Assembly: GCF_047511655.1 (NCBI RefSeq)
Contig: NC_133387.1
Coordinates: forward strand, 140,364,853 to 140,428,852
DNA length: 64,000 nucleotides
Direction of reading: 5' to 3'
Origin: Castor canadensis
Taxonomy: Eukaryota; Chordata; Mammalia; Rodentia; Castoridae
The notes under the pieces are model-generated. The model was not told the DNA's origin. It ran no database searches and worked only from the letters and a program-made list of their open reading frames with translations. Below, one piece after another: positions 55,901-60,521 of the stretch. The number at the start of each line of letters is the position of its first letter. Position 1 is the first letter of the stretch. The position numbers were made by a program, and so were the translations under genes.

Positions 55901-57838
55901 CACGATATATCCTTCAGTCAAAAATAGGAGGATACACTCTGCTTATAAAATCTTGAAGACACCATTCCAAACACATTTTGTTCAAGGATGTAAAATGAAG
56001 ATACATGACACCAGAGATTTTAAAAGAATTCAAAACAAATAAATACCCTTTGTAAAGTCCAGGCTTTGAGACACTTTGTGCCAAATGAGAAGTCAGTACT
56101 TCTCAAAGGTTTACTAAGCCTTTAGGCTTCTTGTTAGCAAATGAAGCACACATCATAGTCAAAATTAAGGATCAGTGATTAAAAGCAAAGAGTTGTACTA
56201 TTTATAAATTTCATCTAAGCTGGGTGCCTAGGGGCTCACACCTGTAATCCTAGCTACTTGGGAAGTTGAGATCCAGAGGATCGAGGTTCGAGGCCATCCT
56301 GGGCAAATAGTTCACGAGACCCCCATCTCCAAAATAACCAGAGCAAAAGGGACTGAAGGTATGGCTCAAGCAGCAGAACTCCTGCTTTATAAGCACAAAT
56401 GCCTAAGTTCAAAACCCCAGTTCCACCAAAATAAATAAATAAATTTCATATAATATGTAATTACTAATTTACCTGTGCCATATCTTCAAAGTCTTTGTGG
56501 CTTATAAATCCAATTATTATATTCACATCAAGAAACTCAGATCTATTCCCTGAGAGAGGAAGCTTAAAAGAAAAAAAATATGAAAATTTTTACTACTAAC
56601 ATTTTCACAGATTTTGTAAATGCCACAGTATGCTCCCAGTACAATAATATGGGAATAAAACAAAAAAAAACTTTTACAGAATAAAAATACATACTATTCC
56701 ATTAAGTGTAAATATCACATCTTTTAAGTTATAAAACAAACAAAAAAATTTTCACAGAATAAAATAATACACTTCTTTCCACTAAGTATAAATATCACAT
56801 CTTTTAAGTTACAAAACAAAAGTTCAGGTATTCTTTCTTATATTAAGTTCTTAACACCAAATCTTTTTAACATGAACATAAAGTGATATATACAAAGTAG
56901 GACATCACATAGATGACATATATGTGCATATACATGTGTATTCCTATACTTACATACATGTGTGTACATACTTGCTTCTACTTGTTTCTAAAAACAGTTT
57001 CCTCTGCTCTAGGAATAAAACAAAAACTACCAAACTTTCCAATTCAATGCCTATTAAAACCAGAATGCTTATTAACAAAGAATCCTACTATGAGGTTATT
57101 CAAAATTCAACCCCTAAATCACACACAAAGGAGATAATTCTTAAGAAAGTTGATACGTGAGCTCAAAAGAAGTTATAATTTTGTAACTTACAAGGATACT
57201 GTTATTGGCAACCAGCAGCGCTTCAGCACCTCCTTTTTGAGCAATTCTGGCTTTTTCAAGAAAATGGCAGGGTCCCCACTGTACCACAACTGCTTTGTCT
57301 TTTATGCCATCAGGAGGGATATCAGAAAGGTTGCATAGTGGTGTGGTAGTCAGATTCATCAAACTAATGGAAGTCTGAAAATAAGAAATGTCTTCAGTCT
57401 GACAAATACCAAATTTCACCCAAACGCATTTAGGGATGGGGTACCAAAGCTGTTTTAATTCAATGATCTTTTAGTGGCTGGAGGCCTAGCTCTGTTGTAG
57501 CACATGGGAGTCCTAGGTTCAGTCCCCATTCCCACCAACAAAAACAATGTTCTTTTAAACATCTTATGACAAATAACCAGACTTAGAGACAAGTTATTTA
57601 AAAGCTCCCCAATTACCAGATATCGAACTTAGTTCACACACTAGAACATAATTAATATTCATTCTCGTTTTTCAGCATTTTTATTTTTAGGAATAAATAG
57701 TAGCTGTGATTGACTTACTGCATTTTCCAGGGTACTAGGAAGCACTGTCCAGTTAGGATTATACAGCATGCAGTAATCCTTAGACGGTAATGATAAGCCA
57801 TTTCCTGATGCGTGCAGGATTGCCTCCTGAGCAGCTAT
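25874..57838 (-). CDS. SPPL2A: SPPL2A, signal peptide peptidase-like 2A, exons 2-15
   Basis: A multi-pass GxGD intramembrane aspartyl protease. The family member SPPL2a works in late endosomes and lysosomes and cleaves the membrane stubs of type II proteins after ectodomain shedding, including CD74/invariant chain, TNF, FAS ligand and BRI2. Fourteen exons chain with matching phases for 1506 nt, giving 501 codons plus a stop. The human protein (520 aa as I recall it) has 498 residues from the same point, and three extra codons in exon 2 account for the difference. Order of parts: lumenal PA-type domain (exons 2-5), nine membrane spans (exons 5-14) with YD in exon 10, GFGD in exon 12 and PAL in exon 14, and a short cytosolic tail with YQMM (exons 14-15). 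Exon 1 with the signal peptide is outside the window. All reading-frame and splice evidence points to an intact gene. Confidence 0.97.
26602..26715 (-). repeat. ID-half SINE with (GGTTT)n tail region
   Basis: GTTTGGTTTGGTTTGGTTTT, then GTACTGGGGCTTGAACTCAGG and CTACTGCTTGAGCCACATG. Approximate duplication ctcaaatggttatttt / ctcaaatcgttacttc. It lies in intron 14. Confidence 0.85.
27238..27328 (+). repeat. ID SINE in intron 14
   Basis: GGGCTGGAGATGTAGTTCAGTG, TTGCCTAGCAAGTGGAAGC and GGGTTTGATCCCCAGAACC, with an AAATAAATAAAT tail. Confidence 0.9.
27329..27762. other. SPPL2A intron 14, nothing recognised
   Basis: No repeat or exon that I can name. Confidence 0.45.
27763..28096 (-). repeat. ID-B1-B1 composite SINE in intron 14
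   Basis: Antisense ID half (GTTGGAACTCAGGGCCTCAC) followed by two antisense B1 units, the second ending CCCCACCACACCTGGCCCC. The repeat aaaacactttt flanks it approximately (about 27757 and 28101). Confidence 0.85.
28097..29045. other. SPPL2A intron 14, nothing recognised
   Basis: Single-copy-looking intronic DNA without supported features. Confidence 0.45.
29046..29262 (+). repeat. B1-ID composite SINE
   Basis: GCTGGGTGTGGTGGTACATG and TGTAATCCCACCTACTCAGG for B1, AAAAGGGCTGGTGTAGCTCC for the ID junction, and a degenerate box B. Confidence 0.85.
29284..29346 (+). repeat. ID SINE, internally deleted
   Basis: GGGCTGGGGACATGGCTCCG joined directly to ACCCTGGGTTCAATCCCGG; about 25 bp of the ID middle is missing. 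Confidence 0.75.
29370..29760 (+). mobile_element. Possible DNA-transposon fossil, interrupted
   Basis: TCAGAAATGCTTGGGAACAG, then after an unidentified insert (about 29455-29600) TACATAATGGGATATCTTG and GTATGTTTCATATACAG. The two parts resemble one old mammalian repeat. Name uncertain. Confidence 0.4.
29972..30174 (-). repeat. ID-half SINE split by an L1 3' tail
   Basis: The SINE start TTTTTTGTGGAACTGGG is broken at about 29995 by an antisense L1 tail (TTTTATCGTTTTTACATTTAC, CCACCCCCACCCCC). After that the motif TTGGGGTTTGAACTAAGAGCC resumes the ID half. Confidence 0.7.
30384..30728 (+). repeat. B1-B1-ID composite SINE
   Basis: A first shortened B1, a second B1 (GGGGTGGTGGCACATGCTTG) and an ID half (GGGTATGGCTCAAGTGGTAG; GAGTTCAATCCCC) with an A-tail. 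Confidence 0.85.
30729..32715. other. SPPL2A intron 14, 2 kb without recognised features
   Basis: No SINE, L1 or LTR signature that I can support, and no exon with matching SPPL2A sequence. Confidence 0.5.
32716..32906 (-). repeat. B1-ID composite SINE
   Basis: T-run, then GGTAGTGGGGCTTGAACTC (ID) and GGCTTCGAACCTTGATCCTC with GGCATGAGCTGCTGGTGCC (B1). Confidence 0.88.
32907..34811. other. SPPL2A intron 14, possibly old LINE fragments
   Basis: Bases 33395-33480 resemble the 3' region of an old LINE (AGAGAATATTATACAGGCGC, AAAATGATCTCATGAAGAAT), weakly. The rest shows nothing I can name. Confidence 0.3.
34812..34878 (+). repeat. Partial ID SINE
   Basis: TTGCCTAGCATGTGGGAGGCC and TTGGATCCCCAGTGCCC with an (AAAC)n tail; the 5' third is missing. 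Confidence 0.8.
34879..35550. other. SPPL2A intron 14, nothing recognised
   Basis: No feature that I can support. Confidence 0.45.
35551..35827 (+). repeat. B1-ID composite SINE with 16-bp TSD
   Basis: B1 half (GCACTGGTGGCTTATCCCTG) and ID half (GAGTGGGCTTAAGCAGTAAG, box B-like GAGTTTCAAACCCC). Duplication agaaaggccaatcttg at 35551-35566 against agaaaggcctatcttg at 35812-35827, 15 of 16 bases identical. Confidence 0.92.
36285..36445 (-). CDS. SPPL2A: SPPL2A exon 14: TM8-TM9, PAL motif
   Basis: 161 nt, entering in phase 1 and leaving in phase 0. It encodes a hydrophobic span ([16 protein letters not shown]), then [17 protein letters not shown], with the PAL motif that shapes the active site of presenilin/SPP proteases, then a basic cytosolic stretch [12 protein letters not shown] ending NYQ. 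The donor is CAG/GTATGT and the acceptor CCACAG. The translation is nearly identical to the human protein. Confidence 0.97.
36673..36767 (-). repeat. (TA)n plus ID-half SINE fragment
   Basis: About 15 TA units at 36675-36708, followed by GGGGTTTGAACTCAGGGCC and CACCACTTAAGCGGCTC. It lies in intron 13. Confidence 0.8.
37192..37406 (-). repeat. B1-ID composite SINE in intron 13
   Basis: ATATTGGGGTTTGAACTAAGG and GCTTGAGCCATGCCTCTAGCC (ID), then GCATGAGCCACTGGTGCCTGG (B1 end). Confidence 0.88.
37878..37990 (-). repeat. ID-half SINE in intron 13
   Basis: GGTACTAGGGTTTGAACTCAG, TGCTCTACCACTTGAGCC; flanked by ctaatttctttt / ctaattttctttt. Confidence 0.88.
38161..38235 (-). CDS. SPPL2A: SPPL2A exon 13
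   Basis: 75 nt, entering and leaving in phase 1. It completes the glycine after VP and encodes [19 protein letters not shown] then ISSTI. It covers the end of TM7, a cytosolic CRRFD turn, and the start of TM8. The acceptor is TTTTTTAAG, a weaker AAG type. The human sequence around QTGSS reads HIGSS here. Intron 12 upstream is 3.8 kb and intron 13 is 1.7 kb. Confidence 0.96.
38722..38790 (+). repeat. Partial ID SINE
   Basis: CTTGTACTTGCCAAGCATGC and a degenerate box B (GATCTGCAGCATCAC) with an (AAAC)n tail. Confidence 0.65.
38797..38910 (+). repeat. Monomeric B1 SINE
   Basis: GCAGGGTGTGGTAGCAGAAGC, ATAATCCCAGCACTTGGGAGG and ACCCTGCCTCAAAAG. Confidence 0.8.
39087..39332 (+). repeat. B1-ID composite SINE, first of a same-site pair
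   Basis: B1 half (GGGCGCTGGTGGATCACAC) and ID half (TTCAAGAGGTAGAGCAACTG, GAGTTCAAACCCCAGG). The direct repeat aagtcctg lies at 39087-39094 and 39325-39332. Confidence 0.88.
39325..39666 (+). repeat. B1-B1-ID composite SINE, second of a same-site pair
   Basis: Two B1 units (CAGTAGCTCACACCTGTAATC and GGCATGGTGGCGTGTGCC) and an ID half (GGGGCATGGCTCAAGCAG). It is bordered by aagtcctg at 39325-39332 and aagtcct at 39660-39666. Confidence 0.88.
39967..40880. other. SPPL2A intron 12, nothing recognised
   Basis: No repeat or exon that I can support. A small palindromic-looking AATGAACATAATAAAATCATGTTCATT lies near 40186-40212. Confidence 0.4.
40881..40997 (-). repeat. Monomeric B1 SINE in intron 12
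   Basis: TTTTGAGACAGGATCTTACT, GCCCAGGCTAGCTTCAAACTC and GTGCTGGGATTACAGC: a complete antisense B1. Confidence 0.88.
40998..41902. other. SPPL2A intron 12, nothing recognised
   Basis: The open frame at 41145-41405 shows no known domain. I saw no SINE or LTR. Confidence 0.45.
41903..42023 (+). repeat. ID-like SINE 29 bp from exon 12 donor
   Basis: GGACTATAGCTATGGTTCAAATG and AAGTTCAAGTCCCAGTACTG, with an AT-rich tail. The direct repeat catcagtata lies at 41903-41912 and 42014-42023. It ends 29 bp short of the exon 12 splice donor at 42051-42052. Confidence 0.88.
42053..42155 (-). CDS. SPPL2A: SPPL2A exon 12: GFGD catalytic motif
   Basis: 103 nt, phase 0 in and phase 1 out. It encodes [18 protein letters not shown] and then [20 protein letters not shown] carries the second catalytic aspartate (TM7). 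The donor is CCAG/GTAAGT. In the human and mouse proteins as I recall them, the residues before VSILGFGD (VSVLGFGD in mouse) are CLMP and CSVP. Here they read CFTH, so the proline is replaced by histidine. Confidence 0.97.
42464..42494. repeat. (GATA)/(GAGATA) simple sequence
   Basis: GATAAGAGATAGAGATAGAGATA, a short imperfect array in the intron between exon 12 and the cassette exon. Confidence 0.8.
42585..42638 (-). CDS. SPPL2A: SPPL2A probable cassette exon, 18 codons
   Basis: Between exons 11 and 12 the minus strand has CATCCTAG, then 54 nt open in phase 0/0, then a GTAAGG donor. It would add [18 protein letters not shown] after ...GNTEK and before LPVV, and it repeats the EK ending of exon 11. 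Length, phase and splice borders all fit a skippable exon. The insert would sit in the hydrophilic loop between TM6 and TM7, the two spans with the catalytic aspartates. Usage is inferred, and the canonical human isoform, as I recall it, lacks it. Confidence 0.7.
42834..42890 (-). CDS. SPPL2A: SPPL2A exon 11
   Basis: 57 nt, phase 0/0, encoding [19 protein letters not shown]. This is the loop between TM6 and TM7. Acceptor AACTTTAG and donor AAAAG/GTAGGG. It is the smallest constitutive exon. Confidence 0.96.
42891..44462. other. SPPL2A intron, nothing recognised
   Basis: 1.6 kb of single-copy-looking intron 10 sequence. The 106-residue minus-strand frame at 43242-43562 resembles nothing that I know. 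Confidence 0.45.
44463..44805 (+). repeat. B1-B1-ID composite SINE in intron 10
   Basis: GCTGGGCACCAGTAGCTCATAC, a second diverged B1, then AAAAGGCTCGAAGTGTGGCTC and AAGTTCAAAACCCAGCACTG. A short attctaa repeat flanks it. Confidence 0.82.
45000..45095 (-). repeat. ID-half SINE in intron 10
   Basis: TTTTTTGATGGTACTGCTG, GAGCTTGCTAGGCAGGTGC and CACTTGTATCATGCCCC. The repeat acattttttga occurs on both sides. Confidence 0.75.
45140..45372 (+). repeat. B1-ID composite SINE in intron 10
   Basis: GGGCACAGTGGCTCACACCTG with the middle of B1 deleted, then AATGGGCTGGAAGTGTGGCTC and GAGTTCAAACCCCAGTCCC. Approximate TSD agaaatgaaa. Confidence 0.9.
45684..45768 (+). repeat. ID SINE in intron 10
   Basis: GGTTGGGGATGCACTCAGTGG and GGGTTTGATCCCCAGCACTG. 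Confidence 0.85.
45769..46303. other. SPPL2A intron 10, nothing recognised
   Basis: No repeat or exon supported. Confidence 0.45.
46304..46492. repeat. Long polypyrimidine tract (CCTT/CTTCC)n
   Basis: About 185 bp almost entirely C and T on the + strand, with runs of CTTCCTTCC, CCCTCCCTCC and TCTCTCTC. The transcribed SPPL2A RNA is purine-rich (GA) here. Such tracts can form intramolecular triplexes. The open frame that crosses it is an artefact. Confidence 0.92.
46488..46580 (-). repeat. B1 SINE, antisense
   Basis: TTTTGAGGCAGGGACTCACTA, AAGCCCAGGCTGGCCTCAAAC and CCTCAGCCTCCTGAGCACTG. Confidence 0.85.
46600..46645 (+). repeat. B1 5' fragment
   Basis: GGGCCGGCGTTGGTGCCTC and ACACCTGTAATCCTAGCTAC only; the rest of the SINE is absent. 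Confidence 0.7.
46865..46939 (-). CDS. SPPL2A: SPPL2A exon 10: YD catalytic motif
   Basis: 75 nt, phase 0/0, encoding [17 protein letters not shown] and then FITPFITK. This is TM6 with the first catalytic aspartate in YD. The acceptor is a good pyrimidine tract ending CAACAG and the donor is AAAG/GTATGA. Every residue matches the human protein as I recall it. Confidence 0.98.
47470..47551 (-). CDS. SPPL2A: SPPL2A exon 9
   Basis: 82 nt, phase 2 in and 0 out. It completes the arginine of NEDR and encodes [19 protein letters not shown] then TLKLPNFK (TM5 and the following loop). The donor is AAG/GTAAAA. Confidence 0.97.
47552..48512. other. SPPL2A intron 8, nothing recognised
   Basis: 961-bp intron without SINE or L1 signatures that I can name. 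It is flanked by GT and AG in the correct positions on the minus strand. Confidence 0.5.
48513..48614 (-). CDS. SPPL2A: SPPL2A exon 8
   Basis: 102 nt, phase 2/2. It encodes [19 protein letters not shown] and then [14 protein letters not shown] (TM4). Acceptor TTTTTTAG and donor ATAG/GTATGG. The RSKSI stretch differs slightly from human RGKNM, in a hydrophilic loop. Confidence 0.97.
49023..49119 (-). CDS. SPPL2A: SPPL2A exon 7
   Basis: 97 nt, phase 1 in and 2 out. It encodes [19 protein letters not shown] and then [13 protein letters not shown] (TM3 and loop). The acceptor has a long T-tract ending CCAG and the donor is CAC/GTATGT. Confidence 0.97.
49120..50774. other. SPPL2A intron 6, mostly unrecognised
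   Basis: No young repeat in the first 1.6 kb of the intron as read on +. A short (TC)n lies near 50490-50508. Confidence 0.45.
50770..51010 (-). repeat. B1-ID composite SINE in intron 6
   Basis: GACTCAGGGCTTAACACTTG and GTACCACTTGAGCCAGGCC (ID), then GGTCTTGAACCTTGATCCTCC and GTGTAAACCACCGGTGC (B1). Flanking repeat cctcagtttt. Confidence 0.88.
51209..51342 (-). repeat. Shortened ID-B1 SINE in intron 6
   Basis: T-run, TTTGGTTTGAACTTAGGGTC, CTACCACTTGAGCCACTTACC, then only the B1 end GTAGCTGGGATTAAAGGCATG. Confidence 0.82.
51343..51864. other. SPPL2A intron 6, nothing recognised
   Basis: Two A-rich runs near 51462-51480 and 51790-51804 are the only notable features. Confidence 0.45.
51865..52016 (-). 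CDS. SPPL2A: SPPL2A exon 6
   Basis: 152 nt, phase 2 in and 1 out. It encodes [20 protein letters not shown], then [20 protein letters not shown] and [10 protein letters not shown] (TM2). Human has KAVTTEDREMRKKKEE in the loop. The donor is TTGG/GTAAGA. Of two nearby AG dinucleotides, only the one that begins the exon at 52016 preserves the conserved LEN. Confidence 0.97.
52017..52133. other. SPPL2A intron 5 start, nothing recognised
   Basis: Short intronic stretch between exon 6 and a SINE. Confidence 0.5.
52134..52385 (+). repeat. B1-ID composite SINE with 15-bp TSD
   Basis: GCACTAGTTGCTCACACCTA (B1), AAAGGCTGGCAGAGTACCAC and AAGTTCAAACCCCAGTATC (ID). The perfect repeat aaaaactgaatacca lies at 52134-52148 and 52371-52385. 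It sits about 120 bp from the exon 6 acceptor. Confidence 0.93.
52386..52994. other. SPPL2A intron 5, nothing recognised
   Basis: No supported feature. The open frame at 52635-52901 has no recognisable domain. Confidence 0.45.
52995..53095 (+). repeat. ID-like SINE in intron 5
   Basis: GCTGGCGAAGAAGCTCAAGTG and GAGTTCAAACCCCAGTACTG with an A-run. Flanking repeat aaaattttaagttta / aaaaatttaagctta. Confidence 0.88.
53511..53615 (-). repeat. ID SINE in intron 5
   Basis: GCAGTGCTGGGATCAAACCC, CACATGCTAGGTAAGTGTCC and CCACTGAGCTATGCCCCCAG. Flanking repeat aaactgta. Confidence 0.9.
53616..54059. other. SPPL2A intron 5, nothing recognised
   Basis: No repeat supported; may contain old LTR sequence leading into the next feature. 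Confidence 0.4.
54060..54297 (+). mobile_element. Partial MaLR-type LTR
   Basis: CCACGATGTTCTGCCCCACTAC, GGACTGAAACCTCTGGATGC, GAGCCAAAATAAACCTTCC and TATTTTGTCACAGTGATGG, ending GCTGACTAACACA. This is the 3' part of an ERVL-MaLR LTR. The 5' part is missing. Confidence 0.85.
54298..54466 (+). mobile_element. MER5A-like hAT (Charlie) MITE
   Basis: GTGTGGCCCAGGGACCAGC, GGGAGCTTGTTAAAAATGC, GAATTTAGGCCCCACCCCAAA and TTTTTACAAGATCGCCAG, the order of MER5A. It directly abuts the LTR 3' end. Confidence 0.85.
54558..54722 (-). repeat. B1-ID composite SINE, shortened, in intron 5
   Basis: GTACTGGGGCTTGAACTCAGG, TTTTTGTGATGGGTTTTTTG and GGCTGGCTTTGAACCGTGATC, then directly CCACTGGTGCTGGG. Confidence 0.85.
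54723..55643. other. SPPL2A intron 5, nothing recognised
   Basis: No supported feature up to the exon 5 donor. Confidence 0.45.
55644..55777 (-). CDS. SPPL2A: SPPL2A exon 5: TM1
   Basis: 134 nt, phase 0 in and 2 out. It encodes [20 protein letters not shown] and then [19 protein letters not shown] with SGLTEL. It ends the lumenal domain (NIT is an N-glycosylation sequon) and supplies TM1. The donor is AGCT/GTAAGT and the acceptor CTTCAG. Confidence 0.97.
55778..56215. other. SPPL2A intron 4, nothing recognised
   Basis: Intron 4 is 695 bp. Only its upstream half holds a SINE. Confidence 0.45.
56203..56452 (+). repeat. B1-ID composite SINE in intron 4
   Basis: GCTGGGTGCCTAGGGGCTCAC (B1), CATCTCCAAAATAACCAGAGC (linker) and ATGGCTCAAGCAGCAGAAC (ID). 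Flanked by ataaatttcat on both sides. It ends about 25 bp from the exon 4 donor. Confidence 0.9.
56473..56562 (-). CDS. SPPL2A: SPPL2A exon 4
   Basis: 90 nt, phase 0/0, encoding [20 protein letters not shown] and then [10 protein letters not shown]. It is part of the lumenal PA-type domain, with the sequon NRS. The acceptor is an AAG type after a T-rich tract and the donor is CACAG/GTAAAT. It is less conserved than the membrane exons but collinear with human. Confidence 0.95.
56563..57191. other. SPPL2A intron 3 with a local direct repeat
   Basis: Two copies of a block of about 45 bp (AAGTGTAAATATCACATC / AAGTATAAATATCACATC, then TTTTAAGTTA) lie at about 56700-56742 and 56783-56825. This is a small local duplication about 80 bp apart. 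Nothing else was recognised. Confidence 0.6.
57192..57374 (-). CDS. SPPL2A: SPPL2A exon 3
   Basis: 183 nt, phase 0/0. It encodes [20 protein letters not shown], then [20 protein letters not shown] and [20 protein letters not shown] with L. This is the core of the lumenal PA-type domain, with sequons NLT, NLS and NNS and the two cysteines kept. Acceptor TTTCAG and donor CCTT/GTAAGT. Confidence 0.97.
57475..57547 (+). repeat. Diverged ID SINE in intron 2
   Basis: GGCTGGAGGCCTAGCTCTGTTG and TAGGTTCAGTCCCCATTCCC with an A-rich end. It occupies much of the 344-bp intron 2. Confidence 0.75.
57719..57838 (-). CDS. SPPL2A: SPPL2A exon 2 (first exon in window)
   Basis: 120 nt, exactly 40 codons, phase 0/0: [20 protein letters not shown], then [20 protein letters not shown]. 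It follows the signal peptide encoded by the missing exon 1. Compared with human ASGNGTTKDYC it has three more codons (GLSLPSK). The NGT sequon is lost and NWT gained at NPNWT. Acceptor TCCTAG and donor TGCA/GTAAGT. Confidence 0.95.
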
Positions 57839-58417
57839 CTAGGACACAAAAGGTAATGTTCACACTGGCAACAACTGGGCCTGCCAGAAACCAAGGATTT
57901 TCATAAAACTATTTATATATAAGTTTGATCACATTTCCTGAAGAGGGTAAGTCTTCCAAAGAATTTATTCCTTCTTATTTGAAGAAATAAATAAAAGAAA
58001 TTTAGCAATAGTGAAACTATACACATTTGCCCAGAACTCATTCTTTGAGGAAGACAGATCACTTTCTTATGGAAATAATAACTATGGCCCTTGTTATTTT
58101 ATGTATCTATTACATATATAATACTTCCCTGGGAGGATTCTTGCTGTGATATGATACTGTCAATCATCTCTGAGAGCCTTCTCTCCCATCTCCTGTGAGT
58201 TATTACTTCATCTTCATGTTCATGTTGATACTATCCCCTCAAAGCCCCCCAACCTGTCTTTCCTTCCGTTTCTACTAGTAATGAGGGTTCAAAAGTTAAC
58301 ACTATTATTTCTAAGGACTGTCTGGAGGAAAGATCCAGCTGGAACTTGAAGTAAATTACATTCAAGTTTTCAAGACTCTGCTGCTGCCTACTCAAAAGGC
58401 CAGAGTTTAAAGTGAGG
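57839..58417. other. SPPL2A intron 1, nothing recognised
   Basis: No supported feature. No GC-rich first exon is seen between here and the window end. Confidence 0.45.
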
Positions 58418-58567
58418 AAAAAGAAGAGCTAGAGGGGGGGAGAGGGAGGGGGTGGAGTGGGTGGTAAGGGAGGGGGTGGGGGCAGGGGGGAGAAATGAAC
58501 CAAGCCTTGTATGCACATATGAATAATAAAAGAAAAAAAATAAAATAAAAAAAAAAGAAGAGCTAGA
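58418..58567 (+). mobile_element. Ultra-short L1 tail insertion with 16-bp TSD
   Basis: About 118 bp of L1 3' end only: the G-rich tract, AACCAAGCCTTGTATGCAC, AATAATAAAAG and the A-tail. The direct repeat aaaaagaagagctaga lies at 58418-58433 and 58552-58567, partly ambiguous with the A-tail. Extreme 5' truncation; probably recent. Confidence 0.92.
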
Positions 58568-58577
58568 ATAATTTTGT

Positions 58578-58668
58578 TTTCTTTTGTTGGTTTTCTGTGG
58601 CACTGGGGATCGAACCCAGGGCCTCATGCATGCTAGGCAAACAACCACTGAGCTAATCCGCAGCCCAA
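58578..58668 (-). repeat. ID SINE in intron 1
   Basis: TGTGGCACTGGGGATCGAACC, GGGCCTCATGCATGCTAGGC and GAGCTAATCCGCAGCCC. Confidence 0.9.
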
Positions 58669-59945
58669 TTGTCTTTCCTTTTGCCTCATTTCCCACTACT
58701 TGGAAAGAAAAGGCAATAGGTAAGAAGTGATTAAAAAGAGTGACTATTATACGTGCGGGTTCGGGGGAGGGAGAATATGAAATGAAGAAACAGCCTCATG
58801 TTTAGAATGCTACTCACTCCACATCACCATTACCTTCTTACGTGGGTCTTTCCTCTCTTTCTTCCATAAGAAAAGAGGTTCCTTGACAAAGATGTACCAC
58901 GCCTCTATCACTAAAATACCATGACAAATTGCTGATGTGAGACCATTTTTGATGTAAAAAATTAGTAATTTCATTCAAGTCAATTTAAACTTCTAGTGAG
59001 CATAGCGATCTTCTCAGCTATGCCCTCCTACCTAAAATACCCCAGCAACTTTGGATTTCGACTGCTTATGGATTTAAGCCAAGTATAGGGAATTCATGAG
59101 ACATGTCATTGAATTACAGAATAAGTAGGTAAGAAACTCAGATGTAGAAAAGAGAAATGTAGTTTTTCTTTAGCTACATACTTGGTGGCTATGAATGGAT
59201 TCTGACAGCAAAGCTGAATCAATAGGTTACATGCTTAGCATATATCAAAATATAAGCCAAGTTATTTTCAGAAATTTATCTGATTCAATGTTACTGATTT
59301 ACAAATGTAGGATTCTGAGACTCACAAAAGGTTTAAACATAACCTACCTAAAGTCATACAATAGAATTATGTACTCTTCTGTCTGCAGAAGGCAGTGCTA
59401 CATTTACACAAGGGCTGATTAGATTTAGTCAGACATTTTTGGGAAAGAGTACTTCATAAGTGAATTGGGTACTTCTTAGTGCACCCAACAAAATAGCACA
59501 TGACTGACTTTGATCATTTCATTAAAGTGGTAACTACAGGATTTCTAGTGTAAAGGTGTTTTTCTTTCTTTGTGGTCAGTAAGTAATTAATCTGTGTCCC
59601 CATCCCAATAGCCTAGCGACCTCTCACTAGTGTTTTAGCCTCCATGACAGTTACTGTCTGTATTTAACTTTACGTATTACACTGGAGGTAGCAAATGGTG
59701 GTGAGGTTTAGTATTGCCTTTCCTTCTGCATTAGCTAATAGTTTCCTTTTTTTTTTTTCTTAAGGGCTTTTTACTCTTGTCCTCTACCTTTGCTCAGTAT
59801 CTCTAGAGATTCATTGATTTAAAAACATACAATGTGATATAATTTAAATTATTTGTTTGATATTCGAATTGTCCGAAATTTGGCCACTAGAGTCTCTTCC
59901 AGTTAGGGTTTTTAGTTCTGTTTTGAAGGTTTTTGATGTTTTTGC
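58669..59945. other. SPPL2A intron 1, nothing recognised
   Basis: About 1.3 kb without a repeat that I can name. Confidence 0.45.
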
Positions 59946-60070
59946 TCTTTTGAGACAGGGTCTCACTGTGTAGCCCAGGCTGGACTGGAACTCAAATCCT
60001 CCTGGCTCAGTCTCCCAGGTGCTAGTATTACAGGTATGAACCACCACACCCAGCCCAGTTAGGTCTTTAT
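59898..60070 (-). repeat. Monomeric B1 SINE in intron 1
   Basis: TTTTGAGACAGGGTCTCACTG, GTAGCCCAGGCTGGACTGGAA and GAACCACCACACCCAGCCC. Flanking repeat cagttagggttttta / cagttaggtcttta. Confidence 0.9.
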
Positions 60071-60105
60071 ATTCACTTTTTAAGACTTCATTAGTTTTTG
60101 AGGAC

Positions 60106-60292
60106 TCCCCCCCTCCACCCCCGGTACTGGGGCTTGAACTCAGGGCCTACACCTTGAGCCACTCCACCAGCTCTTTCTTGTGTTGGGTTTTTTTCAAGAT
60201 AGGGTCTCATGAAGTATTTGCCTACGGCTGGCTTCAAATTGTGATCCTCCTGATCTCTGTCTCCTGAGTAGCTAGGATTACAGGTGTATCCC
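60106..60292 (-). repeat. B1-ID composite SINE in intron 1
   Basis: GGTACTGGGGCTTGAACTC, GCCTACACCTTGAGCCACTCC, then GATCTCTGTCTCCTGAGTAGC and GGATTACAGGTGT. Confidence 0.9.
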
Positions 60293-60431
60293 TGTAATGA
60301 CCGCCCCTAAGATCCCTACATGTGTCTGTATGCATGAGCCTGAAGAAAGATGTGGAGAGGTAAAACCAGAGGCTACTAAAAGCAAAGAGTGAGAGAATGA
60401 CAAGCAAACGGGAGCGTGTGTAACACTAGAG

Positions 60432-60521
60432 GTAGGGCTGGGGTGTAGCTCAGTGGCACAGTGCATGTGTACATGCACAAGGCCCTGGACTCAAGCTCCA
60501 GCACCACGAAACACACACAAA
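60432..60521 (+). repeat. ID SINE in intron 1
   Basis: GGGCTGGGGTGTAGCTCAGTG, a middle with GTGTACATGCACAAGGCCC, and CTCAAGCTCCAGCACCACG. Confidence 0.88.
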
